From contig JAALGY010000034.1 in NCBI GenBank assembly GCA_032358165.1, positions 310,001-374,000 of the forward strand: a stretch of DNA of 64,000 nt, in the 5' to 3' direction. Positions within the stretch are counted from its first letter, which is position 1. Every line of letters starts with the position of its first letter. The notes under the pieces are model-generated. The model made no database searches. It was not told where the DNA came from and saw nothing but the letters and a program-made list of their open reading frames with translations. This DNA is from Diplosphaera chodatii (taxonomy: Eukaryota; Chlorophyta; Trebouxiophyceae; Prasiolales; Stichococcaceae). Shown here piece by piece: positions 21,542-31,965 of the stretch. The position numbers and the translations under genes are program-made.

Positions 21542-24201
21542 TCAGCGGTCATAGCCCCATGCAGAGGCCCTGCGCCCACTGCTGTCCACAGGTGGTACGT
21601 GCAGCAGGATAGCTGCAGCACTGTACACGACGCTTGGTGGCGCTCGTTGGTTGCCGTACATGGTGACCCAGTGACTGTTATCGAACTTCAGGTCAGCCTG
21701 CAGCAGACACTTGATACCTGAGACCATGCGGCACATCGGTGTGGAACGGAACCCAGCATGCGGTGAGACAGAGTCAAAAGAGCAGCTGCGTCTACAGCAG
21801 AAGCGCACCTCATTCAACCACTGTACATGATCTGCTGTGGTGGCGCTCTTTCTGTCAAACAGCAAACCCCGTACATCCCCCTCGTACCACTCTTCGTCAT
21901 AGAACTGAATGTATGTGTCGGTCAGCTGATACCCTTTTGATGGCCTAGGTTCATCCTCGTCATCGTCTGCAGGAGTACACCTGCTTAGTTCAAAAGTTTC
22001 GCTAGTACATGTCATGTTGACAGCTCACGCAAGCCGGCATCTCAATCTTGATTGGCCATTTTCCCTTGGCAAGAATCAAAAAGCACGGCATCAGATATGT
22101 GCAGGAGCAAGTATGTGCATACATCTGATTGCAGCAAGTTTATTTGCATGACAGCTGTGCACGACGGAGCTCACGCACCCAGCTCAATCTCGAAGTCATA
22201 CTCGGACTTTACATTGAACACGTACTTCAGGTCGGGCTGCAGCCACAGCCGCATGGCCGCATCAAAAATTAGTGCATCATCACCTGCACGCGTGTACGAT
22301 TTCAGATCGCACCCCCAACTTTTGAGCTTGAGCTGCCTGAAATGGTGAGCTGTTGAACAGCATTATAGGGTACGTATCTGGTTGCACAGTTCGTACCCTT
22401 TAGCGCATGCTCGGAGAGCCGTCTGACATCAGCACTGCGATAGTACTGATGGCTGCAAGCTAGTCCCAATGTCCCGCCTGCATATGTGAACTCCCAACGT
22501 TCAACCACAAGGCAGCAAACTATGCTAGACCCCGCAGGCTGACATGGGGGTGAGAAGCAAAAGGCGTTTTGCACACGGCATGTGCACCTTGCGGCAGAAA
22601 CTTTGGGTCATCTAGCGCTGCCCGCAAGGCGGCATACGCTGGAATGCTGGCGGTGGCGCTGGCATCCACCACAGGGGTCGGGGGCATAGCAGACAAAGCA
22701 TTGCCGTCCACGCACAGCTCATATGTGAGAGTTATGCGGTAGCCCTTTGTGACTGGTTCAACCTGCAAGTCCCACGGTGACACAGTACAGTCTGGCGCAT
22801 CGTGTGATGGGTCGGAACTCGAAATTTGGCTGCCACTCCCGCAAGTTGTTAGGGCGGTTGGCCTTGTGTGGTGATGATGAGCATTTCAACAGTAGGATCA
22901 AGCAGTGCAGACTGATGGCGCACCTCATGCTCGCAATCAGAGTAGAAGGCTGCCCAGCGTGCCTTCGGAAGCAACCTGGCGCTGTCCTTTTTGCTTCCCC
23001 ACTCGGTACGAGCCTGCAGACTATGCGGTACGAGCCTGCAGACTATGCCTCTGTGGTGGCAAACACAGCAGAGCGAATCGAGGTTGCATTGCAGATCGAC
23101 TGCAGATGATGCAGCCGCATGCCGACTCACATTCTCGCAGCCGTCATGCCGGACCACCAAATCGCCACCTTCGTGTGGGACCGGCAGGCAAATTACAAGT
23201 GAACCAAACTGGTGGACTGACCGCGGCGTGTCCTGTGAAACCATTGGACAAGAAGATGTGCTTTCGCTGAACGTGCATGCTGTTGTTGCATCCTGCGCCA
23301 AGATGCAAAAACCGGAAACACAACTAAAATGCAGAGGGGTTTGAGCATAGCGTGTTGCAACTTTCTCTAGCAGAGTGCATTACCTTGTGGGTCTTGAAGA
23401 AGCCGCCTGGCCCGTAGACGTTCAGCATGTGCAGATGTGCCCTGATTGAATTGGCGTCAGGCCTGAGCAGCGAGCGCACATCCCAGAGTATGGAGTGTGC
23501 TGCCAGGTCGAAGGATGTGGAGAAAAGGTCTGGGGACAGAGCCACTGCCTGCCGGTAGCTGCTGTCGAGCACTTGCCAGGGCATGTATCACTAGTGGCCA
23601 GCCATGGTGGTTTATGACAGCATTGCGGCTGCTTGCTCCTGCTTAGCGACTGCATGCAGTAACTAACGAAGCCATGCGCATGTGCTCCGGTTGCCTGGTC
23701 CTGCTGCCTTGCCAATCAGCATGCGCATTACGAATTCTGATTAGACGCCGTACACCAGGTCATTAAAGCACGTCATATATGTGTTCACCTCTTCCGACCC
23801 TCGAAGACCGCTGGCACACATGCGTCCAGGAGCGGCTGCAGCGCCGCCTTCTTCCCCGGTGGCAGCTGCACAGCGAAGTGCTGGCATGCCTGGTTTCGCG
23901 CGTAGACTGTGACAGGCGAGCTGAGCTGCACCACGCCCTGGCAGGCGACAGGTCGCCGGCCAACCCGCAGCGCGGTTCGGATGCGCATGCTGTGCAGTGC
24001 GGTGGGGACGTCGGCGTGTGACATGGGGGCCTCGCCGCCATCAGCGTCATTGGATGCAGTAGTTGCCATACACGGGAGTTCCAGAGGGCGCCGCAATGTG
24101 TTGAGTTTGGGCGGCCGCTGGATGACTACTGGTACGCCATGACTGCGCAGTGTCTGTGTCTGATGGCAACCACTGCCAGCAGCAGACAACGCCCCCAGCA
24201 T
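21542..24201 (-). pseudogene. 2OG-Fe(II) dioxygenase-like gene copy 1, probably frameshifted
   Basis: Nine exons in family order: 24201-23789, 23571-23384, 23232-23131, 23013-22924, 22762-22588, 22477-22397, 22283-22179, 21966-21809 and 21697-21542. Residues for catalysis are kept: H-x-D across exons 2/3 (FKTHK|DTPR), HEGGDLVVRHDG, distal His in FYSDCEHE, and Arg after VTKGY. The C-terminal half ends VYSAAAILLHVPPVDS. Phases agree from exon 2 to the stop. Exon 1 is about 4 nt shorter at its 3' end than the intact copy at 31966 and ends in phase 2, whereas exon 2 needs phase 1. The join therefore fails. An ATG at 23583 just before exon 2 (MPWQVLD) could give a shorter protein with the whole catalytic core. 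So this is either a recent pseudogene or a gene with a new start. Confidence 0.75.
23004..23047. repeat. 22-bp tandem duplication across a 3' splice site
   Basis: Two perfect adjacent copies of a 22-mer starting CGGTACGAGCCTGCAG. Each contains the acceptor of exon 4 of 2OG copy 1, so two identical AG sites lie 22 nt apart. Confidence 0.95.
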
Positions 24202-24656
24202 GTTGTTTCCTGCCGGTGCTCAGCTGCAGACTGATAGGCAACAAAGAACTCGAAGCTACTTGTTTGAGGAAACGATTGTTTCGCGGACGATCTGCGTGTC
24301 CTGTCACACTCAAGGGCTTCCATTTCGTAAATGCACATCTCATCAGTCCCCTGGTTGAAGGGGGTTGCAGTGTCATGCCGATTGCCATGGGACTCGCCAT
24401 TACCAACGAGCATGCCACTTAACACTACGCAATCAGCAAGTAATGAGTCGGAGTGTTCACACATAATAAGCTGAAATTGATGGACGTACAATTGCAGAGT
24501 GAGGCTTGCTGGGACGGGGCCTACCGCTACCCGTCCCGTATACCCGTATTCACACCCTATCCGGCAACGCAGTTGCAGATTCCAACCCAAATGATACTGC
24601 ACCGGAGAGCTACCGGCTGCTATGCAGTGGTGTAGGTCCGCCAGCACAAGGATGCA
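24202..24656. other. Intergenic between 2OG copies 1 and 2
   Basis: About 450 bases; promoter side of copy 1 and 3' side of copy 2. No exon or repeat recognised. Confidence 0.5.
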
Positions 24657-27129
24657 TTATGCAGAGCCATTTTCATCTGCAACTGCCCTATGCCCGCTGC
24701 TGTCAATTGGCGGCACCTTTAACAGGATAGCGGTTGCGCTGCGCACGGATTTGGCCCAAGCACCAGTTCCCTCTTCACAAAGCACCCACCAATGATGGCT
24801 GTCGAACCTGAAGCCGGCCTGCGTTGCATGCAAAGCGCGGGCAGCTTGTTTTCGGTCAGCCGGATGAGTACAACTGCCTGATCGCAGTGGCCTGGGTGTG
24901 ATCGACTGAACAAAATCGGACAATTGGACACAAGGCGTCAGCACCAGCGCACCTCGTTGAGCCATGTCACATCCTGTGCAGCCGTTGGCTTATGATATAA
25001 GAACGCTCGCGCCCTATCATGCTCGTCAGCCGAGTATGACACAGATGCAAAATCGGAAAGCATTGTGTCTTTGTAGATGTCGATGATCTGGTACCAGTCC
25101 CGAGGCGGGCCCCCCGCGTCGTCCTCTTCCTCATCTGCAAGGCAGTCCAAAGAACGAAGCAGTCGAAGGGGCAGGGTTTAGGTTTGGCATAATGCATCTC
25201 TATCACCTAGGCTTTGCACTGGACCTGAACACAACAGACATGACATGGCCGGGCAGCTGTTTGCTGGATGCTCGAGATAGATGTAGGGCTTGACTGCGTA
25301 TACGTGCACCAGTTTGAAGTGAAACATCTGCTGCATGCACTCCATTCGGGTGAAGCATGTCGCTAGCATGTGCCACGGCATGCCAAACACACCTGAGCTG
25401 TATGTGGGCCAGCGTTCTATCTCGTCCTCTATGTGATCATTGAGGAAGACGTACTTCAGTACAGGTTGCAGCCGCAACTGCTCTGCCACGATGAAAGCCA
25501 GGAGGTCTTGGCTTGCAACGTCACACTTAGAAGGAGACAACATTCACCTTATCGCATGTTGATGTATGCTGGCGTAAGTCAGTGTTCAGGCTTGTTGTCT
25601 GCAGCAGTCTGTCATGTGGTTGCTGATGATGTGAGCATAGGCCCACCCTTCAGCATGTCGTGCATCAGCCGGCTGCCTTTGATGCCGTGGTGATACTTTT
25701 GGCTGCATGCTATCCCCAAGGTCCCGCCTGCATGTCCATGATTTGGCGCGTGAAACGCCTTGAAGAAGCACCGAAGGATCGTGCATTTGATGGGATCACC
25801 CTCAACACCAAATGCAGCGCGCGGTTCAAATGTCATCAAATGTGTACTTTTCAGAGACCTGAAGGCATGAATGTTGGGCTACTGACTGCTGCATGCAATG
25901 CTCCGAAAAGCGCGCTGCTCTCAATTGTTGACGGGTCGACTACAGGGGTGGCCGGCATGTCTGCCGGACGCGTGCTTCTTGCGATCAGTTCGTATCTGAG
26001 AATGACCCCTAGTCACCGGCTCAACCTGCAACACGCATAAATATGCGTCATCAGGAGCTACTAGTTGCTAGCGTCCACCAATAATAACGAAGGAGCTTAG
26101 TGGATGTGAGTGCAGCCAACCGCCTGCATACGAGGTGCTGGCCCTAAATGAGTGGAGGGAGGCTTTTGGCCCTTGCATATTGACCGAAACTTGGTACACC
26201 TCTTCGTGATAGTCAGAGTTGAAGGCTGCCCAGTGTGCCGTGTCGCGACTTGCACTGTCCTGGGTGCCCCAGCTGGTGCAAGCCTATACAACCACTCGAT
26301 TAGTGTTCACCTCGAAATCCGACAACAAAGCAGCTCGCTCGTCAGAAGCATTGGTTGCACTCCATGGTCATCGCACAACTGGTCTGGAGGCGAGGAATCC
26401 TACAACTCTGCAACCGTCATGCGTGGCATCAGATCAGACGTGCAAGCCAAGCTTGAGTCTGCCTTTGTGATGTATCATCAACCCGCCGCCCTGATGGGAA
26501 AAAGGCAGGCAGACTATCAGCAAGCCAAAGTGGTCGTCAGAGCGGGGTGTGTCCTGCGAGACCAGCAGACTCACTCTTGGTATATGTCATGATGTGTATG
26601 CACTGGTATCGAAGCAATCATACATCATGCAAGTATGACATTGCAACAGTGCGCTGGTGCAGACTTTGTATCTATGCCATTGGTAGCCATGTGGCACACA
26701 GAGCCACACCTGGTGCGCCTTCAAAACCCCGCCGGGTCCGCAAACACTCAGCTGGTGCAGGCGGGCTGTGAGTGACTGGGCGTCTGGCATGAGCAGCGAG
26801 CGCACATCCCGCAGAATGTCATGCGCTGCGAGGTCGAAGCTGGTAGCAAAGCGGTCGGCAGGCAGGATCATAACTTGCTGGTTGCTGTCGTCCAGCTGTA
26901 CTGAACACGAACAGTCAGTGTAGGACATTGCAGCTGGTGCAGCAACTCCATCGTCTCAGGGCATGACTCATATTGCTCACTACCACTCGGGCGCCACTTT
27001 GCAGTGACTATGGGACAGCATTCCTGTGCAGGTTCCCCGAAAGGCATGGCTACCTTGTTTGACCCTGGCTCAGCTGCTTCCGCTGGCTCACATGCATCCA
27101 TCAACGGCTGCAGCGCGGCTGCGTCTACA

Positions 27130-27149
27130 CACTAGCAATACACATGATG
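27130..27149 (+). repeat. Left terminal inverted repeat of the CACTA element
   Basis: CACTAGCAATACACATGATG. It pairs with the right end except at a few positions and is preceded by the target copy ACA. Confidence 0.9.
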
Positions 27150-27460
27150 TGCCGGCACCCTCCCAGCAGGGGTGCTGAGGCAGCGAAGTTTTTCACAAGG
27201 GTGCCGGCACCCTGCTGAGACACCTTCATTGGTCGATGCTCGGTCCAAGCACCCTGCCGGCAGGGGTGCCGGCAGGGTTCAAAGGCGCAGGTCATGCCGA
27301 CCAGCGCTTCTTGCTATGCTGGCAGGGTGCCAGCACCCTGCTGAGAAATTCCACACAATTGACGCTCAATAGCACTTTGATATTGCCAGCAGGGTGCCAG
27401 CAGGTCTAACGGGCGCGAGTCGTGCCGACCGGCGCCTATTGCTACGCTAAGTCCCCAGCA
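27150..27460. repeat. Left subterminal palindromic repeats
   Basis: Many variants of a GC-rich palindromic word, including a perfect GGGTGCCGGCACCC at 27199-27212 and several GGGTGCCAGCACCCTGCTGAG-like forms. Spacing is irregular. Confidence 0.85.
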
Positions 27461-27483
27461 GCCGTTTCCTGCCTACCGGGGAA

Positions 27484-29624
27484 CATGGGCAGCCGTGCTA
27501 TATATAGCGCTAGCTAGCATTGCGGGGTGCACCATTTATAACCACACGCCACCGTACCCAGACCATGCATGTCTCAGCCTTCAACGTACACAACTGTACA
27601 CGTCCCTAAGCTGACAATACTCAGGGAATTATGAACTTTTGGGAAGGCTGACCCGCTGCGGGTCGGCCCAATTAAATCATACTTATTCCACAGCCAGCAT
27701 GTCCAACCAGATGGCAAAAGGAATTTGCCAAGCGGTTTCCTATCAGGCCCAGTGAGTATCAAATGCCCAATCGGTCCAAACCTCCAACGCTCCAAGCCAG
27801 CTGCCCAAGGTCATCAATTGTGCTGTAGATGTGCACGACATACGTTTGCAGCGCAAGCACTGCAGCCATCAGAACAGTGCACGGTATCTTTAGGTTGCTT
27901 CTGCACAGGAGCCATGGCCCCGTCGCCAGACGCGGCAGATGGAGAGACAGTGACATCCTTGCAGATCAGCACGACGCACCCGCGGGGAGCGAGGCTGTGC
28001 CACCCGCAGACCGTGTGCATGCCAGCAGACATCATTGCGCAGGGCCCTGAGGGCTGGACTGAAGCGGTGCTCCGGAGCAAGGTGACCATTGAGTGCTTGT
28101 CAACACAGACATCGGCCCCATGCAAGACCAGGCAGATGTTCTGCTGCAGCCCGACATCAGAAACAGATTCTCCCATGCTATGTTGTGTCTGGTGTTCGTC
28201 TCCGCATCTTCATCTGCAACTGTCATCGGTGTTGCCATCCAGATGTGAATGCAGAATGGCACAGACAGGCAGTCTTGTTACATGTGCATCTCAGGCAGGG
28301 CGGTGGCCATGCTGACAGACACTACTGCTATCTTCGCAGGGTATCATAAGCTCCTGCGATGGTGTGCTGCAGCGACTGCGAGGATGCTGCTTTGCACTGC
28401 TAGCCCATCCCGCCAGCACTGGGCAGGCCCGCCATTGTGCTGCCTGCAGCATTGGCTGCTGACCTAGCCCGCAAGGTTCGCACTGATGTGCAGGAGCTGC
28501 CGCAGTGCAGTAAGCAGTCGCATGGCTTTCAGCGCTTGCACCTGCTCCTACCGTCATCTGGCTAATCAACGGCGCAAGGTTGGGCCTGACCAGGGTGTGA
28601 TGACCGCTCTATGCCTTGACTCTGCTGAGAACCGTCCACTGTTGATAAGCTGCTCAACCCTCGCGTATTGTACAGCGTGCCATGCTGCAGGTCGTAACAT
28701 TCAGCGCAGCAGATGCCAACAGATGGGTACACTGTCAGCGCAGCACCACCACTTGCTAGCAAGCTGTGGCGGGACTAGGACAACGTCGCCAAGGTGAGCA
28801 GCATGCCAGCCCACCGCACATGTCAGCGCTTCACGTGCAACTGACAACTTCCTTGCAAGGCTGCACCGGCTTTGTGAACGATTAATAGGGCCACATCCTC
28901 TGCCTGTTCAAGCAAGACTATCCTTCCAGATTGTCTGCAGTGTAGCGTGCGCATCAACACCTCTGCCCCTTGGTGTGGATGCAGATCTATGGCGGATGAT
29001 CCCACATAGCGACTGACTCCTGCAGTTGTGCCCATGGAAGCGCAAGGTGTGTTGCCTATCCTCTGCCCTGCAAACTTCCCTCACCCTGTTGGCATTGGCA
29101 TTGGCAATCAACAGTCATCAATGCACGCTGCATGGTGACCATCTTGGAGTGACGGTGCCAACGGATTCACGACGAACGTGGATGAGGTGCTGAGCTGCTG
29201 ACAATGGAACTGCAGGTGCTGACAGCAGTTGCCCGGTACGTCCTCTGCTACGGTGGACGAGCGGCAAGTGAAGCAGGCTGTGGTTTCAGCTGGATGCCAG
29301 CCTTAGCGGCGGCAGCGGCATGCGGCTCAAGGCATCCTAGTTGTGGAGCAGGGGCTTCATGCCAGCAGTCGTTCAGTCTGCAGACACGGCTTGCTAAACA
29401 GTCAAGACAGCGCAGCCAGGCAGAACCATCTCGCAGATCTGCATGATCTTGGTGCTGCACGGTGCGTGCGCATCAAAAGCTTGCTTGCGCAGCGCACACG
29501 TTGTTGCAGCTGGATTTCACTTGGCAGTATGCATGTTGGGAGCATGGTCGCCTGTCACTGTGCTTGCAAAAGCGTGTCACGAAGCTGTGAGAAGCTTGAC
29601 AAGAGCCTGAGGGCTTGTGGCCTC
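27484..29624. other. Transposon interior, no recognised gene
   Basis: A TATATATA box lies near 27500. A plus-strand open segment at 27914-28170 begins MAPSPDAADG after a possible acceptor and contains EGWTEAVLRSKVTIECL. It could be an exon of an element-borne or captured gene, but nothing ties it to a transposase. The rest shows only short frames. Confidence 0.3.
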
Positions 29625-30285
29625 AGCCGGGCACTCCCTGGCACACTGCCAGCACCCTGCCTGCACCCATCAACCGACAATTCGGCGGCCGCCGAACAGC
29701 AACTTACGCACCCCTGCTGGAACCCCCTGCTGAGAATTTCTCACCCTGCTGGAAAACTGAAGAAAATTGTAGCAGGGGCTGCCGGCAGCCTTGCCGGTAC
29801 CCCTGCCGGCATCCCTGCTGGCACCCCTCTGCAAATCAAAGCAAGGCATACCCCTCCCAGCATCCCCCTGCCGAGAGAGGGTGCCGGCACCCCCTGCCGG
29901 CGTGCCCAATATTCAGCAGCCCTGCAAGCACCCCCGTCGGAAAGTTGGGTCTGCTGGTTCCCAGCGATGGGTTCCCATCGTGAGAGGCTTCCATCGCGTT
30001 TCATGGGAACCAGCGCTGGGAACCAGCGGTACCATCGATGAGTTTTGGGTTGGCCCAACGCTGGGAATGCGAGTGAGCAAACCCATCGTACCATCGCGAC
30101 GTTTCCATCGCGACCCATCGCGATGATGGGAGCGATGGGTATCCAGCGCTGGATATCGGCGCTGTTGCTGCGCTCGATCCCATCAATCGACCGATGGGTC
30201 GCCACGATGGTTTCATTTGGTACGTACCAAAACGTTCAGCGCGGTCTAGACGGGCAACGTAGAGGCTGACACGCACCCTAGGCCC
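29625..30285. repeat. Internal palindromic repeat array of the CACTA element
   Basis: Two word families: GCCGGCACC/CCAGCACCC types (29625-29935, with a perfect GGGTGCCGGCACCC at 29879-29892), then CCAGCGCTGG and CCATCGCGA/CGATGGG types (29936-30285). The second family reappears inverted at 31140-31310. Confidence 0.8.
29936..29990 (+). repeat. Internal inverted repeat, left arm
   Basis: Matches the reverse complement of 31243-31304 in two perfect blocks of about 29 and 24 nt, separated by a 9-nt indel. Confidence 0.9.
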
Positions 30286-31139
30286 CGCATAACACTTTGT
30301 AGCATGTAGCATGACAACGCAAGCGACCGTTTCTGCCACGAGCGTAGCACATGGACCGTGCATGTCCTCAGTGCCCACCCGTTAGGAAGAGGATTAGCTG
30401 TCAGAAGGGGTTCCCTATTCAGGTGCTTCCCATCACTGCAAAGTTGCCGTTGAGCACTTGACCGGTTTGACGTCCATCTGTCGAAACCGTCAGGCCACAT
30501 TGCAGCACAACGCCACCCAGCCCTGGGCCGCCTCCGCATCCGTAGCCACATGTAAGTGGTCTGCAACATTCACGGGCTCATAGCCGTGGCTGCATGTCCC
30601 AACACGCACAGTTGCAGGTTGTCTAGGTGCTGTTCGGCCAACGTCCCAGGCCCCGACGGGACCAGGAACAGCAAGGCGCGTAGACCAGGTGCAAGATCAG
30701 AACTCATTGCAAGCATGTCTGCGTCGGCACATGCATGCGGCTGGACGCGAGGCATTGCACCTTGGCAACCAACTGCAGTGAGATCGCCCAACTGCTCCTG
30801 ACAATATCTATCAGTCCAGAGGCCGGCACCGCATGGCGCGGATCAACAAGCTGCTGTATTGAATTGCGTCAGTGCATCGCCAGCGTGCCGTGTGCTGTTG
30901 TGAATCTTGCGGCGCTGTGGCACCGGAGCTGTCGCACACCAGATCGGCACAGCAGGGCGGGCGGTCACGCCATCTCGCACGCAACTGGGGTGCACAATCA
31001 CTGCGTCATACCATCTACACATGCACATGCACAGCTGCACGCGCTGCGGCCAGCTCTGGCTCCAAAAGCAGTTGGCGTTTGCGGTGGGTTACCACCGCTG
31101 CACAGGCAGATCCAGTGCTGGAACTCAATGCAACCAGCG

Positions 31140-31371
31140 CAGTTCCCATCGGCCCCCAAACCATCGGCTCACACAACCAGCGCTGAGAACCCATCATGAC
31201 CAGCGCTCGATTAATCGAGGGGTTGAGAAGCCTCCCATCGTGGCCTCTCACGATGGGAACCCATCGTGACCAGCGCTGGGAACCAGCAGACCCAACTTTC
31301 CGACGCCTGCTGAGAGTTTGTGAAGAGAACATTGTCCATCACTCAGCAGGGTGCCAGCAGGGGTGCGGGGG
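31140..31371. repeat. Right subterminal repeats, including the inverted-repeat right arm
   Basis: CCATCGTG and CCAGCGCTGG words (31140-31304), including the right arm 31243-31304, then CAGCAGGGTGCCAGCAGGGGTG next to the terminal repeat. Confidence 0.85.
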
Positions 31372-31390
31372 CTGATGTATATTGCTAGTG
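31372..31390 (-). repeat. Right terminal inverted repeat of the CACTA element
   Basis: Read on the minus strand: CACTAGCAATATACATCAG. Followed on the plus strand by the target copy ACA. Confidence 0.9.
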
Positions 31391-31720
31391 ACAGATGGCA
31401 GCTGCACAGCGAAGGGCTGCCCAGCCTGGTGCTGCCCGTACACATCTATCTTGGCGGTCAGCTGCACTGCACCCTGGCAGGCAGCAGGCCGTCTGCCATG
31501 TCGCAACGCAGAGCGGATGCTGCGTAGCGCAGCGCACATCTCAGGCGGCGCTTTGCTGCCATCATCAGAAGGTGCTGCCGCAGCAGAGGGCACAGGGAAC
31601 GGGCGGACGGTGGAAAGCTGCCTTAGTGCATTGAGACAGATGCTGCCGGGCTGTGATGACACGGATGCGCAAGCTTGGCAACAACTGCGGGGCAATGCCT
31701 GCAGACAAGGTGCTCAGCAT

Positions 31721-31965
31721 GTTGTAAATTCAACTGAAGCCTACAAGACGAGATCTGGACAGGCGTGCGTGCACAACACAATTGGGTTGCAAAATTTGAA
31801 GGGGTGCGTCCTGCTGCAGGAGATCTCGGGACTGCATGTCCTTTCCGGACCCCTCCCCGGCAGGACCGTCACTCGTTTGATCGACCCGTCTTTTGCACTC
31901 ACACGCTCCCTTTTGCTCGCAACAGTTACATCACCAGCTTGTCAGCGTGCATCTAGAGTTTCACA
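31721..31965. promoter_or_regulatory. Shared divergent promoter region of 2OG copies 2 and 3
   Basis: 245 bases between the ATG of copy 2 (31720, minus) and that of copy 3 (31966, plus). Parts of it (for example GATCTCGGGACTGCATGTCC) recur at 35456-35476 between the two orphan exons there, so the divergent unit was duplicated. No core element identified with certainty. Confidence 0.55.

Larger units (their letters stand above)
27130..31390. mobile_element. CACTA-superfamily DNA transposon, 4261 bp, probably non-autonomous
   Basis: The left end reads CACTAGCAATACACATGATG. The right end, reverse-complemented, reads CACTAGCAATATACATCAG. Both start with CACTA, the hallmark of the En/Spm (CMC) superfamily. 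The element is flanked by ACA on both sides (27127-27129 and 31391-31393), the 3-bp target duplication expected of this group. Just inside both ends are clusters of GC-rich palindromic words (GGGTGCCGGCACCC and relatives), matching the subterminal repeats that bind CACTA transposase. It lies inside exon 1 of 2OG copy 2. I recognise no transposase in the interior, so it is probably mobilised by another element or dead. The internal array at 29625-30285 suggests a rearranged or nested structure. Confidence 0.88.
24657..31720 (-). pseudogene. 2OG-Fe(II) dioxygenase-like gene copy 2, split by a CACTA transposon
   Basis: Exon 1 is in two parts: 31720-31391 (5' side, with GRRPAACQGAVQL) and 27129 to about 27060 (ALQPLMDACEP). 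A 4261-bp transposon separates them; without it and one ACA the text reads through in one frame as QLPSVDAAALQP. Later exons follow at ~26900-26727, ~26550-26450, ~26270-26190, ~26027-25860, ~25730-25640, ~25510-25390, ~25150-24955 and ~24850-24657. Other lesions: a frameshift between the ATG region at 31720 and the rest of exon 1; a ~7-nt deletion just after VEPVTRGH; and the distal metal motif DCEHE changed to DYHEE. The H-x-D motif is still readable (KAHQ|DTPR). It cannot make a normal enzyme. Confidence 0.85.

Noticed and set aside
27640..27670. Short hairpin around GACCCGCTGCGGGTC as a terminator
   Set aside because: Six-base stem in eukaryotic DNA inside a transposon; no gene end nearby.
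29343..30041. 232-codon plus-strand open frame
   Set aside because: It runs through the palindromic repeat array; its Pro/Ala/Gly content comes from the repeat words and it has no splice or family support.
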